This document shows positions 35,560 to 43,680 of a stretch of DNA of 64,000 nucleotides, piece by piece; the first letter of the stretch is position 1, and each line of letters starts with the position of its first letter. Both the position numbers and the translations under genes were made by a program. The stretch is from Rhodopseudomonas palustris. GTDB taxonomy: Bacteria > Pseudomonadota > Alphaproteobacteria > Rhizobiales > Xanthobacteraceae. The notes below the pieces were generated by a model. The model did no database searches, was not told the DNA's origin, and worked only from the letters and a program-made list of their open reading frames with translations. Location of the stretch: the NCBI RefSeq assembly GCF_007005445.1, contig NZ_CP041387.1, forward strand, positions 1 through 64,000. Direction: 5' to 3'.

Positions 35560-36294
35560 CTACAGCGGCACGATCAGACCGTCACTCGCGGCCATGTGCG
35601 GGACGGTGTCGAGCTTGTGCAGCACCTCGTCGCCCATATGGGTGAGGATCACGCGCTTCGGGTTGATCTCCGGCAGATGCGTCTCGAGCGCCTTCAGGCT
35701 GATGTGGTTCTTCACCGTGCGATCGTAGGTGTAGGCCTCGCAGATGAACAGGTCGGCGTCGTGCGCGGCGGCGACGAGCTGATCGGTCCATTGCGTGTCG
35801 CCGCTATAGGCGAGGATGCGGCCTTCCGCTTCGATCCGATAGGCGAAGAACGGCCCGCCGGAATCGCCGTGGACGACCGGGAACGGCGTCACTGTTACGG
35901 CACCGAATTGTCGTGCGACGCCCGGCTCCAGTGCCAGTACTTGCAGATCGAAACTCGGCTTGGTGGCGGAGGAATGCTCGAACATCGCTTCCATCAGCCG
36001 CGTGAGGCGGATGTCGATGCCCTGCGGGCCGGCGATCACCAGCGGACGCTTGCGCTTGAGAAACTTGGCGTCGAGCATCAGGAACGGCAGTCCGCCGAAA
36101 TGATCGCCGTGGAAATGCGTAATCAGGATCAGGTCGAGATCTTCGCGCAGGATGCCGTAGCGCTTCAGCGCCGGCATCGAGGTGGCGCCGCAGTCGATCA
36201 GGAAGTTGACGGTCTGGCCGGAAACGTGAAAGCAGGTGTTGAGGCGCCCACCGGAGCCGAGCGCGTCGCCACAGCCGACAAATCGTACCTGCAT
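35560..36294 (-). CDS. Metallo-beta-lactamase-fold hydrolase, RNase Z-like
   Basis: 244 residues. Zinc motif H60-F-H62-G-D64-H65, later PVVHGDSGG, AYSGDT and ILTHMGDE. The GCGDALGSGGRLNTCF start is that of RNase Z-like and phosphodiesterase-like MBL proteins. It lacks the long exosite of tRNase Z, so a tRNA role is unsure. Stand-alone. Confidence 0.87.
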   Translation of the reverse strand: MQVRFVGCGDALGSGGRLNTCFHVSGQTVNFLIDCGATSMPALKRYGILREDLDLILITHFHGDHFGGLPFLMLDAKFLKRKRPLVIAGPQGIDIRLTRLMEAMFEHSSATKPSFDLQVLALEPGVARQFGAVTVTPFPVVHGDSGGPFFAYRIEAEGRILAYSGDTQWTDQLVAAAHDADLFICEAYTYDRTVKNHISLKALETHLPEINPKRVILTHMGDEVLHKLDTVPHMAASDGLIVPL

Positions 36295-36440
36295 TTCGCG
36301 TTCCGTCGATCTGGCTCAGATGCCATCGCCCACGTCTAGGCTGTCTGTGCCCGGAACGTAACCCGTACCATCGCCGGATGCCGCGACCGTTGCGCGCAGG
36401 GACGATGCTGTTCGCCCCGGCGCGCATCTCACAGGCGCGG

Positions 36441-37148
36441 TCAGACCAGTTCGACCTTGCCGCTGGCCAGATCGTACACACCGCCGACCACCCGCAGTTT
36501 CTTGCTGCTCACCATGTCGGCGAGGATCGGTTTCGACTCCTGCAATTGCCGGACATTGGCCCGCACATTGGCGATCACCGCCTGATGCCGCAGATCGTCC
36601 TCCTTCTTCTGGAGGACCGGCTCGATGCCGGGCTTCATCGCCCGCACCAGATCGCCGATATGGCCCGGCAGGCCGTTGCCCTTCTGCAGCGCCGCGACGG
36701 TGGCGTTCACGGCGCCGCAATTGCTGTGGCCGAGCACCATGATCACCTTGGTGCCGAGCACGGCGGCGCCGTATTCGAGGCTGGCGAGGCCGTCCTGGGT
36801 GACGAAGTTGCCGGCGACGCGGACGACGAACAGGCTGCCCGGACCCTGATCGAACGCCAGCTCCGGCGCCACACGGGAATCGGCGCAGCCGAGGATCGCG
36901 GCGAACGGTGCCTGGCCTTCCGCCCGCGCGGCGCGGCCCGCGGAGAAGTCGCGCTCGCGCATCTGACCGGCGATGTAGCGCTCGTTGCCCTGCATCAGCT
37001 TGTCGAGCGCGGCGTCCGGCGTATCGCTCGGCGCATTCGCCTGGGTCTGCGCCCGCGCGGCGAGGGGCAGAGAGGCCGCAGCGAGAAGACCCAGCCCGCC
37101 GGCAACCAGGTTACGTCGCGACATGCTGCTCGAACACGTCTGGCACAT
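36441..37148 (-). CDS. Exported beta-carbonic anhydrase
   Basis: 235 residues from ATG 37148 with GGGAGAG upstream. Tat-type signal: SRRNLVAGG (10-18) followed by a hydrophobic run and ARAQ cleavage site. Zinc ligands C88, D90, H141 and C144 in CADSR and HSNCG. A periplasmic beta-type enzyme is unusual since most beta-carbonic anhydrases are cytoplasmic. Second exported carbonic anhydrase in the window. Confidence 0.9.
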   Translation of the reverse strand: MCQTCSSSMSRRNLVAGGLGLLAAASLPLAARAQTQANAPSDTPDAALDKLMQGNERYIAGQMRERDFSAGRAARAEGQAPFAAILGCADSRVAPELAFDQGPGSLFVVRVAGNFVTQDGLASLEYGAAVLGTKVIMVLGHSNCGAVNATVAALQKGNGLPGHIGDLVRAMKPGIEPVLQKKEDDLRHQAVIANVRANVRQLQESKPILADMVSSKKLRVVGGVYDLASGKVELV

Positions 37149-37284
37149 TCCGTCTCTCCCTTGTTCGATCTGTTATCTGGGAGCGATGGTATTTGCGGAG
37201 TTTCGAGATGCGAAGAGACGTTTCTTCGCACGTGATGCGGGTATCAATATCGTGTTAATTGCGGCGGCAGGATTTGATGAAAAT

Positions 37285-38604
37285 TCAGTGCGCCGTGAAC
37301 GAGCTTCGCACCATCGCCGGATAGCGCAGCGCCTGCAGACCGCCGCGCCAGACGTAGTGCGACAACAGCGCGATCCACAGTCCGGTGTTGCCGAGCGGCC
37401 GCAGCGCGAACCACGATGCCAGGAACAGGACTAGCGACAGCAGCATCAGATTGCGCATCTCGCGCGCCCAGGTGGCGCCGATGAACACGCCGTCATAGGC
37501 GAACGCGAACACGCCGAGCATCGGCGCCAGCGTCACCAGCCAGAGATAATCGCGCGCGGTGCGACGCAGCTCCTCGTTCGAGGTGATGAAGTCGATCAGC
37601 ATCGGGCCGGCGAGCGCGTAGATTGCGCTGACGACGAGCGCGAAGCCGAACCCCCACAGGATCACCAGCCGTGTGGCTTTGACGAAGCCGGCGCGGTCGC
37701 GGGCGCCGAGGGTGCGGCCGCAAAGCTGCTCGGCCGCATTGGCGAGGCCGTCGAGAAAGAACGCGCTGATCATCAGGAAGTTGTTGAGCACCGCGTTGGT
37801 GGCGAGTATCACGTCGCCGCCCTGCGCGCCCTGCGCGGTGAAGAACAGGAACACCGCGATCAGCGCCGCGGTGCGGATCATGATGTCGCGATTGACCGCG
37901 AACATCCGCTTCAGGCGATCCGGGTCCAGCAGCATCGCCCGCGGCACCTGGAACAGGCGGCGGCGTCGCGCCGCGATCGCCAATCCGATCAGCAGACCGG
38001 AGCCTTCGGCGATTACCGCGGCGATCGCGGCTCCGGCGATGCCGAAATCGAACCACAGCACCAATAGCACCGTGGCAATGATGTTGATCAGGTTGATGGC
38101 GATCTGCACCGCCAGCGCCAGCGTGGCGCGTGCCTGTCCGACCAGCCAGCCGAGGATCGCGAAATTGGCCAGCACCAGCGGTGCCGACCAGATCCGGATC
38201 GAGAAATAGGTGCCGGCTGCTGCGCTCACCGCGTCGCTGCCGCCCATCGCGCCGATCAGTACCGCGGCGAGCGGCGCCTGCAGGGCGATCAGCCCGAGCC
38301 CGATTGCGGCGGCGATCAGCAGCCCGCGTAGCAGGTGCGCCGGCACTTCGCGGGTCTCGCCGGCGCCGATCGCCTGAGCGGTGAACGCCAGCGTGCTCAT
38401 CCGCAGGAATCCGAACAGCCAGAACAGGCAGTCGAACAGCACCGAGGCCATCGACACGCCGCCGAGCAGCGCGGCCTCGCCGAGCCGGCCGATTGCGGTG
38501 GTGGCGACGACGCCGAGCAGTGGCGTGGTCAGATTGGCGACCATCGCCGGCCCGGCGATGGAGAACACCTGCCGGGTGGTCACGGCCGAATTTGCGGACT
38601 CCAC
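37285..38604 (-). CDS. MATE family efflux transporter (DinF/NorM type)
   Basis: 439 residues with about 12 transmembrane helices in two similar halves. GPAMVANLTTPLLGVVATTAIGRLG and the later FLDGLANAAEQLCGRTLGARD match the DinF branch. It should export cationic drugs or metabolites in exchange for H+ or Na+. The DUF6460 gene ends 19 bases upstream on the same strand, so the two may be co-transcribed. Confidence 0.9.
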   Translation of the reverse strand: MESANSAVTTRQVFSIAGPAMVANLTTPLLGVVATTAIGRLGEAALLGGVSMASVLFDCLFWLFGFLRMSTLAFTAQAIGAGETREVPAHLLRGLLIAAAIGLGLIALQAPLAAVLIGAMGGSDAVSAAAGTYFSIRIWSAPLVLANFAILGWLVGQARATLALAVQIAINLINIIATVLLVLWFDFGIAGAAIAAVIAEGSGLLIGLAIAARRRRLFQVPRAMLLDPDRLKRMFAVNRDIMIRTAALIAVFLFFTAQGAQGGDVILATNAVLNNFLMISAFFLDGLANAAEQLCGRTLGARDRAGFVKATRLVILWGFGFALVVSAIYALAGPMLIDFITSNEELRRTARDYLWLVTLAPMLGVFAFAYDGVFIGATWAREMRNLMLLSLVLFLASWFALRPLGNTGLWIALLSHYVWRGGLQALRYPAMVRSSFTAH

Positions 38605-38623
38605 GGCGAGGCGCAGGCGGCCG

Positions 38624-38932
38624 TCAGCGTCCGCGCGGCGTGCTGAACAAGCGGCTGAGCAGCCAGATCGGGATCACGATCACGGCGCCGAGCAGGAAGT
38701 AGCGCCACAGCCCGCTGATCGCGTCGAATCCCAGCTCCCAGATCCGCTCGAACAGCAGCCGGATGCTGGTGACGATGTTCCACGGATCGAGGCCGATCGC
38801 CGCCAGCACGACGCCGACCAGGATCGACATCAGGATCAGGCGAAATGCCACCGCCATCGGCGAGCCGCCGAGGAAACGCGTCATCCTGTCGTCGTTGGCC
38901 GGCAGATCCCGGATGTCGTCTCGCATCGTCAT
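38624..38932 (-). CDS. DUF6460 membrane protein
   Basis: 102 residues with two transmembrane helices (about 26-46 and 76-93) and the conserved GLDPWNIVTSIRLLFERIW amphipathic segment between. Start ATG is preceded by GAGGACC. Function unknown. Upstream partner of the MATE gene. Confidence 0.82.
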   Translation of the reverse strand: MTMRDDIRDLPANDDRMTRFLGGSPMAVAFRLILMSILVGVVLAAIGLDPWNIVTSIRLLFERIWELGFDAISGLWRYFLLGAVIVIPIWLLSRLFSTPRGR

Positions 38933-38999
38933 GGTCCTCGCGCGCGTGGCTTGCGCATCATATTCGGTGCAGGGCAGATGGGGAACCGGCCGTTTGCCG

Positions 39000-40841
39000 T
39001 CAATGCCCGCGGGCGCCGGCCGGGTGCGGTTTCGCGGATTCCGCCTTCAGCATCCGCTCCAGTGTCTCGAGCCGGTCGGCATCCTTCGGCGGCTTGTCCC
39101 AGCGCAGCCGGCTGATGCGTGGAAACCGCATCGCCACGCCGGATTTATGGCGCGGCGAGCGCTGCAACCCTTCGAACGCCACTTCCAGCACCAGCCCCTT
39201 GTCGGGTTCGTGCACGACGTGGCGGACCGGGCCGAACTTCTCGGTGGTGTTGCGGCGGACGAAGCGGTCGATTTGCAGCAGCTCCTCGTCGGTGAAGCCG
39301 AAATACGCCTTGCCGACCGGTACGAGCTGATCGCCGCCATCGCCCTCGGTCCAGACCCCGAAGGTGTAGTCGGAATAATACGACGAGCGTTTGCCGTGGC
39401 CGCGTTGCGCATACATCAGCACGGCATCGATGATGTGCGGGTCATGCTTCCATTTCCACCACTGGCCCTTGGGGCGGCCGGGCAGATACGGCGCATCGCG
39501 CCGCTTCAGCATCACGCCTTCGACCGCGTCGGCATCGAGCCCAGCGCCGGCGCTTGCCGGATCGCGGCGCGCGGCACGGAGGCCATCCCAGTCGTCGAAC
39601 GCGACCATCGGCGACAGATCGACCTTGGGATCGCCGAGCCGTGCGATGAAGGTTTCCAGCCGGGTGCGGCGTTCGGCGAACGGCAGCGTCCGCAGATCCT
39701 CGTCGCCGTCGCCGAGCAGGTCGTAGGCGCGCAGATGGATCGGATAGTCGTTCGTCAGCTTCGGCGTCACGCTTTTCCGGTTCAGCCGCTGCTGCAGCAC
39801 GTTGAACGACTGCACGCGCTTGTCTCGCAGCACCAGCAGTTCGCCATCGATCGCACCCGGCAGGCGCAAGGACGGCAACAGATCGGGGAAACTCATGGTG
39901 ATGTCTTCGCCGCTGCGCGAATACAGCCGCACCACGCAGTCGCCATGTTCGTTCAGGCCGCTGACGGCCTGGACGCGGATGCCGTCCCATTTCCATTCTG
40001 CGATGTAGTCGGCCGGGTCCATTCCGGCGAAGTCGGTGTCGTCGACCGCATGGGCCAGCATCACCGGGCGGAACGGCGCCGGATCGCGGCTCGCCGGCTG
40101 CGGACCGCGGCCTTCGAGCCAGGCGAACAGTTCGTCGTATGGCGGCTCGATGCCGGGCCACACCAGTTCGACATCGTGCGGATCCTTGTTGCCGAGCGCC
40201 GCAGCCGCGGTCTTGGCGAGCCGCGCCGATACCCCGATCCGCAAGCTCCCGGTCACCAGCTTCAGTAGCGCCCAGCGCCCAGTCTCGTCGAGTTCATCCA
40301 GCCAGCGCGCCAACCGCGCCGGCAGCTCGGCCTTGCCGAGACTATGCAGCGTGGTGACGATCTCGGTGAGCGTCGGCGGCGGGGGATTGTTGTGGCCGGT
40401 GTTCACTGAGCCCTCGGCAGAAGCGACGTCCTCTCCCGATGCACAGCGGACTCCCTCTCCCGCTTGCGGGAGAGGGTTGGGGTGAGGGCGCCCCGAGGAT
40501 GGCGTCCCGGTGTGGACCCCCACCCCCGACCCCTCCCCGCAAGGGGGAGGGGAGTTGCGCTGCGCATGGGGCGAGGGCCACATCAGTGCCACCGTTTCGG
40601 ACAAATCGCCGACGTAGTCGTAGGACAGGCCGAACAGCACTGGATCGGTGCGTTCGGCGATCAGGGCACGGATCAGGCCGGGCTTGGCGTGGCGGAACGA
40701 CAATGCGCCGGTCAGCGCCGCCAGCGCCCAGCCGCGGTCGGGGTCTTCGACCGCGCGGAAGTAATTGGTGATCAGCCGCAGCTTGTTGTTGCGGCCTGGC
40801 TCGTAGCCGAGGCGGTCGAGCAGTTCGGCGAAGCGGTTCAT
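39000..40841 (-). CDS. ATP-dependent DNA ligase of the ligase-associated DNA damage module, with in-frame repeat insertion
   Basis: 613 residues. It seals nicks; the AMP-accepting Lys284 is in EWKWDGIRV, and RSGEDITMSFPDL, EGVMLKRRDAPY and WWKWK are the later ligase motifs. Residues about 90-156 (Pro/Gly-rich, such as PHPNPLPQAGEG) are foreign to the family and are the translation of a palindromic repeat at 40451-40554. The frame is kept, so the enzyme carries a loop of about 65 residues between the N-terminal DNA-binding domain and the catalytic domain. Start ATG overlaps the exonuclease stop (ATGA). Confidence 0.92.
   Translation of the reverse strand: MNRFAELLDRLGYEPGRNNKLRLITNYFRAVEDPDRGWALAALTGALSFRHAKPGLIRALIAERTDPVLFGLSYDYVGDLSETVALMWPSPHAQRNSPPPCGEGSGVGVHTGTPSSGRPHPNPLPQAGEGVRCASGEDVASAEGSVNTGHNNPPPPTLTEIVTTLHSLGKAELPARLARWLDELDETGRWALLKLVTGSLRIGVSARLAKTAAAALGNKDPHDVELVWPGIEPPYDELFAWLEGRGPQPASRDPAPFRPVMLAHAVDDTDFAGMDPADYIAEWKWDGIRVQAVSGLNEHGDCVVRLYSRSGEDITMSFPDLLPSLRLPGAIDGELLVLRDKRVQSFNVLQQRLNRKSVTPKLTNDYPIHLRAYDLLGDGDEDLRTLPFAERRTRLETFIARLGDPKVDLSPMVAFDDWDGLRAARRDPASAGAGLDADAVEGVMLKRRDAPYLPGRPKGQWWKWKHDPHIIDAVLMYAQRGHGKRSSYYSDYTFGVWTEGDGGDQLVPVGKAYFGFTDEELLQIDRFVRRNTTEKFGPVRHVVHEPDKGLVLEVAFEGLQRSPRHKSGVAMRFPRISRLRWDKPPKDADRLETLERMLKAESAKPHPAGARGH
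40451..40554. repeat. Palindromic repeat inside the ligase gene
   Basis: Two arms CTCCCTCTCCCGC and GGGGGAGGGGAG flank GGTTGGGGTGAGGG and CCCCCACCCCCGACCCC. Bases 40511-40554 are identical over 44 positions with 62434-62477, an intergenic copy. It is read in frame without stop. Confidence 0.9.
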
Positions 40842-40850
40842 GCGTCGTTC
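40836..40850. promoter_or_regulatory. GTTC-N7-GTTC, SOS-box-like, over the ligase start
   Basis: Perfect match to the alphaproteobacterial LexA consensus, but it lies inside the end of the exonuclease gene and over the ligase ATG. It could be a chance occurrence; one or two are expected in a window of this size. Confidence 0.3.
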
Positions 40851-41881
40851 GCCTCATCGCCGGCCGGCATGCCGACGTCTTCGTCCTCGTCGCCATAGCC
40901 GACCAGATCAAGCGGCCGGGCAGCGAGGCCCTGCGACTTGCACCAATGCACCAGCGCGTCTTCCTGACCGTGGGTGACCCAGATTTCGCTGGCGCCGGTG
41001 GCTTTGATGGTGGCGGTCAGTCCGTCCCAATCGGCGTGGTCGGAGATCACCAGCGGCAGTTCGACGCCGCGCTGCCGGGCGCGGGCGCGCACCCGCATCC
41101 ACCCCGAGGCGAACGCGGTGAGCGGATCGGGAAAGCGCCGCGTCCAGAGATCCGAGGTCGCCGACGGCGGTGCCAGCGTGATGGTGCCGGCCAGCTCCGC
41201 CTTCTTGACGCCCTTCACCGGGCGCAGCTCGCCCAGCGGCACCCCCTGCTCCGCATAGTAATGCGTGATCTTCTCCATCGCGCCGTGCAGATAGATCGGC
41301 GCGTCGTAGCCGGCCTGCCGGATCAGCGCGATCACCCGCTGCGCTTTGCCGAGCGAATAGGCGCCGACCAGATGCGCCCGCTCCGGAAACAGCGCGACGG
41401 AGTCGAGCAGCTTTCTGACTTCGCCAGCCGCGTCGGGATGCCGGAACACCGGCAGACCGAATGTCGCCTCGGTGATGAACACGTCGCACGGTACGATCTC
41501 GAACGGCGTGCAGGTCGGGTCCGGCGCGTCCTTGTAGTCACCCGACGCGACGATGCGGAGGTCGCCGGCCTCGACCGCGATCTGCGCCGAGCCGAGTACA
41601 TGGCCGGCGGGATGAAACGTGACCGTGGTGTCGCCGAGCCGGATGACCTCGCCATACGCGACCTCCCGGGTCGCACCGGCAAAATTGTCGCCATAGCGCA
41701 GCCGCATCATGGCGAGCGTGGGCCGGGTCGCCAGCACGGCGCCGTGCCCGGCGCGGGCGTGATCTGAATGGCCATGGGTGATCAGCGCGCGCTCAACCGG
41801 CCGCACCGGATCAATGTGGAAACCGCCCGGCTTGCAGCACAGGCCGGCGGCGGTCGGCAGCAGGATGTCGTGCGGACGCAT
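40838..41881 (-). CDS. Ligase-associated DNA damage response exonuclease (MBL/beta-CASP type)
   Basis: 347 residues from ATG 41881. Zinc motif H36-G-H38-S-D40-H41, then HPAGHVLGSAQ, ASGDYKD, ITEATFGLPVF and a final HADWDGL; related to SNM1/CPSF-like nucleases and known to travel with an ATP-dependent ligase, an Lhr-type helicase and PdeM. It should trim DNA ends before ligation. Overlaps the ligase start by 4 bases. A near-SOS box lies 22 bases upstream. Confidence 0.9.
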   Translation of the reverse strand: MRPHDILLPTAAGLCCKPGGFHIDPVRPVERALITHGHSDHARAGHGAVLATRPTLAMMRLRYGDNFAGATREVAYGEVIRLGDTTVTFHPAGHVLGSAQIAVEAGDLRIVASGDYKDAPDPTCTPFEIVPCDVFITEATFGLPVFRHPDAAGEVRKLLDSVALFPERAHLVGAYSLGKAQRVIALIRQAGYDAPIYLHGAMEKITHYYAEQGVPLGELRPVKGVKKAELAGTITLAPPSATSDLWTRRFPDPLTAFASGWMRVRARARQRGVELPLVISDHADWDGLTATIKATGASEIWVTHGQEDALVHWCKSQGLAARPLDLVGYGDEDEDVGMPAGDEANDA

Positions 41882-41902
41882 GCAGGCAATATAGGAAAGG
41901 CC

Positions 41903-41917
41903 GAACCGCAAACGAGC
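41903..41917 (-). promoter_or_regulatory. SOS-like box GAAC-N7-GAGC
   Basis: Seven of eight consensus positions of GAAC-N7-GAAC, 22 bases before the exonuclease start, between a terminator and the gene: the right place for LexA control of the repair operon. Confidence 0.4.
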
Positions 41918-41940
41918 CCGGCCGTGCTTGTTCCGCGCAA

Positions 41941-41969
41941 ACAAAAACCCCGGCCGCGAGGCCGGGGTT
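41941..41969 (-). terminator. Terminator of the outer-membrane protein gene
   Basis: AACCCCGGCC / GGCCGGGGTT stem with a 4-base loop and five T following on the minus strand. It separates the porin-like gene from the exonuclease-ligase operon. Confidence 0.9.
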
Positions 41970-41995
41970 CGGTGTCGGTCGCTGCGGCGCGAAGA

Positions 41996-43342
41996 TCAGT
42001 ACTTCGCGACCACCGGCTGATTGAAGTGATAGTTGATGCCGGTGCGCAGCGTATGCTGGGTGACCTTGGTGGTGTTGATGCCGGTAGCACCGAACGCGTC
42101 GGTGGTCGAGCCGAGATCGACATAGAGATATTCGGTCTTCGAGGTCCAGTTCGGGCCGAGCAGGCCGAACAGCTGGAACGGAGTCTCGATGCCGGCGCCG
42201 GCTGCCCAGCCACCCTTGGTGGTCTTGAAGCTGTAGTTGCCGATGGCACTGACAATGTCGGTCTTGATGTTGCCATAGGCATAGCCGGCGGTGCCGTAGA
42301 ACAGCGTCGAGCCGAGCGAGTAGCCGATACGGCCGCGCGCGGTTCCGAACCACGGCAGCTTGGCGTCGTAGAACACCGCCGGGCCCAGCACCGCGGCGCG
42401 CTGATCCTTCAGGGTCGAGCCCTGGAAGTCGGCTTCGACGCCGAACACCCAGTTCGCCGCCTGCCAGTTGTAGCCGATCTGACCGCCGCCGAAGAAGCCG
42501 TCCGGCGCCAGGTTGAAGGCGTCGGTCACGCCCGCGATCGTCACGCTGGAGCGGTCACGCGCGGTGGCGCCGCCGAAATTGCCGCCGATGTAAAGACCGG
42601 CCCAGTTCGCCGGCGGCGGCGTCACATACATGCCGTTGCCGCCGATCCGGTAGTTCAGGCCGACGCGGAAGATGCTCTCGCGCGCTTCGGTGCGCAGGCT
42701 CTGGTTGCCGAAGAAATCGGTCTGGTTCCCGAGATCGAGATACAGATACTCGATCTTGCCGCTCCAGTTACCGCCGAGCGCGGCTTCCACACCCGAACCG
42801 ATCACCCAGCCGGAGCGGGTCTTGCTGTTTTCGAACGCCACAAGGCCGCCTTCGGTGACGGTCGTCTTAACGTTGCCAACCGCGTAACCGCCGGTGAAGT
42901 AGCCGAATGCCGGACCGCGCACGAGGCCGACGCGACCGCGGACAGTGCCGAACCAATCGAGCTTCTGATTGTAGTTGGTGGCGAGGCCGTTGAGCGAGGT
43001 GTAGCCATCGCTCATGCCGCTGCCCTGGATGTCGGCCTCGACGCCGATCAGCATCGGGCCAAACATCGAGCCGAACTGCCAGTTGTAGCCGATCTGGCCA
43101 CCGCCGATAGCGCCCTGCGGTTGCAGATAGGTGGAGTTCAACGTGCCGGCGCCCGGATAGGAGTGGGTCTGCAGGTCGCGGCCCAGGCCGACGCCGACGT
43201 TGGCGCCGATGTAGAAGCCGGTCCAGTCGTAGACCGCGGCCACCGGGGCCTTCATGTAGGGAGCCTTGACGGCAAGGTCGGCCGCTTGGGCGCTGACGGC
43301 GGCGGTGCCAGCCAGGACGACGCCGGCGAGAATTCGTTTCAT
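41996..43342 (-). CDS. Outer-membrane beta-barrel protein, tandemly duplicated (Omp25/RopB type)
   Basis: 448 residues from ATG 43342 with a GAGGGG site. Signal peptide 1-21. Two homologous units follow: residues about 39-235 (starts YDWTGFYIGANVG, ends FRVGLNYRI) and about 243-448 (starts ANWAGLYIGGNFG, ends LRTGINYHF...AKY). Each has GGGQIGYNWQ, GVEADFQGS, W-F-G-T-x-R-G-R and KIEYLYLDLG. A normal Omp25-like protein is one such eight-stranded barrel. The last residue is Tyr rather than Phe. A strong terminator follows. Confidence 0.9.
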   Translation of the reverse strand: MKRILAGVVLAGTAAVSAQAADLAVKAPYMKAPVAAVYDWTGFYIGANVGVGLGRDLQTHSYPGAGTLNSTYLQPQGAIGGGQIGYNWQFGSMFGPMLIGVEADIQGSGMSDGYTSLNGLATNYNQKLDWFGTVRGRVGLVRGPAFGYFTGGYAVGNVKTTVTEGGLVAFENSKTRSGWVIGSGVEAALGGNWSGKIEYLYLDLGNQTDFFGNQSLRTEARESIFRVGLNYRIGGNGMYVTPPPANWAGLYIGGNFGGATARDRSSVTIAGVTDAFNLAPDGFFGGGQIGYNWQAANWVFGVEADFQGSTLKDQRAAVLGPAVFYDAKLPWFGTARGRIGYSLGSTLFYGTAGYAYGNIKTDIVSAIGNYSFKTTKGGWAAGAGIETPFQLFGLLGPNWTSKTEYLYVDLGSTTDAFGATGINTTKVTQHTLRTGINYHFNQPVVAKY

Positions 43343-43680
43343 GGAAGGATCCCCTCTTCGATCTGGCGCGAAGATTATGGGCCGGCCGACGAGTCGTCTG
43401 TACCCGCGCGGCCACACTCGCTGAAATTCGCAGGTAAACAATTGATTGACGCCGAGAATTTCCAGCCGGGCAGGTTCCGCTGCGGCGACTCGTCGCTCTC
43501 CGATTGCCCGCCGCGCGGGAGAACCTTCGCCTCAGACGCGCAGAACAGCCGCATGCAATTCACAGAAGGGTTGCGGTCCGGGGTGGTTGTGCTCAGGATA
43601 GCGTGCCGCAGAAGCGAAACACGCCGCGGCAGAACGAGAACCGGACCTTTGCGATCCGGCACCAAGGGGAGAGAAACTCG
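43343..43680. other. Divergent promoter region of the porin-like and binding-protein genes
   Basis: No gene seen. It must contain promoters for both strongly expressed envelope genes; ribosome sites are GAGGGG (left gene) and GGGGAGAG (right gene). An A+T-rich patch with ATTGATTGACG lies near 43441-43452. Confidence 0.5.

Noticed and set aside
37206..37232. Hairpin TGCGAAG...CTTCGCA between the MATE and carbonic anhydrase genes
   Set aside because: Stem of only seven pairs with an eight-base loop and no T run on either side; not called a terminator.
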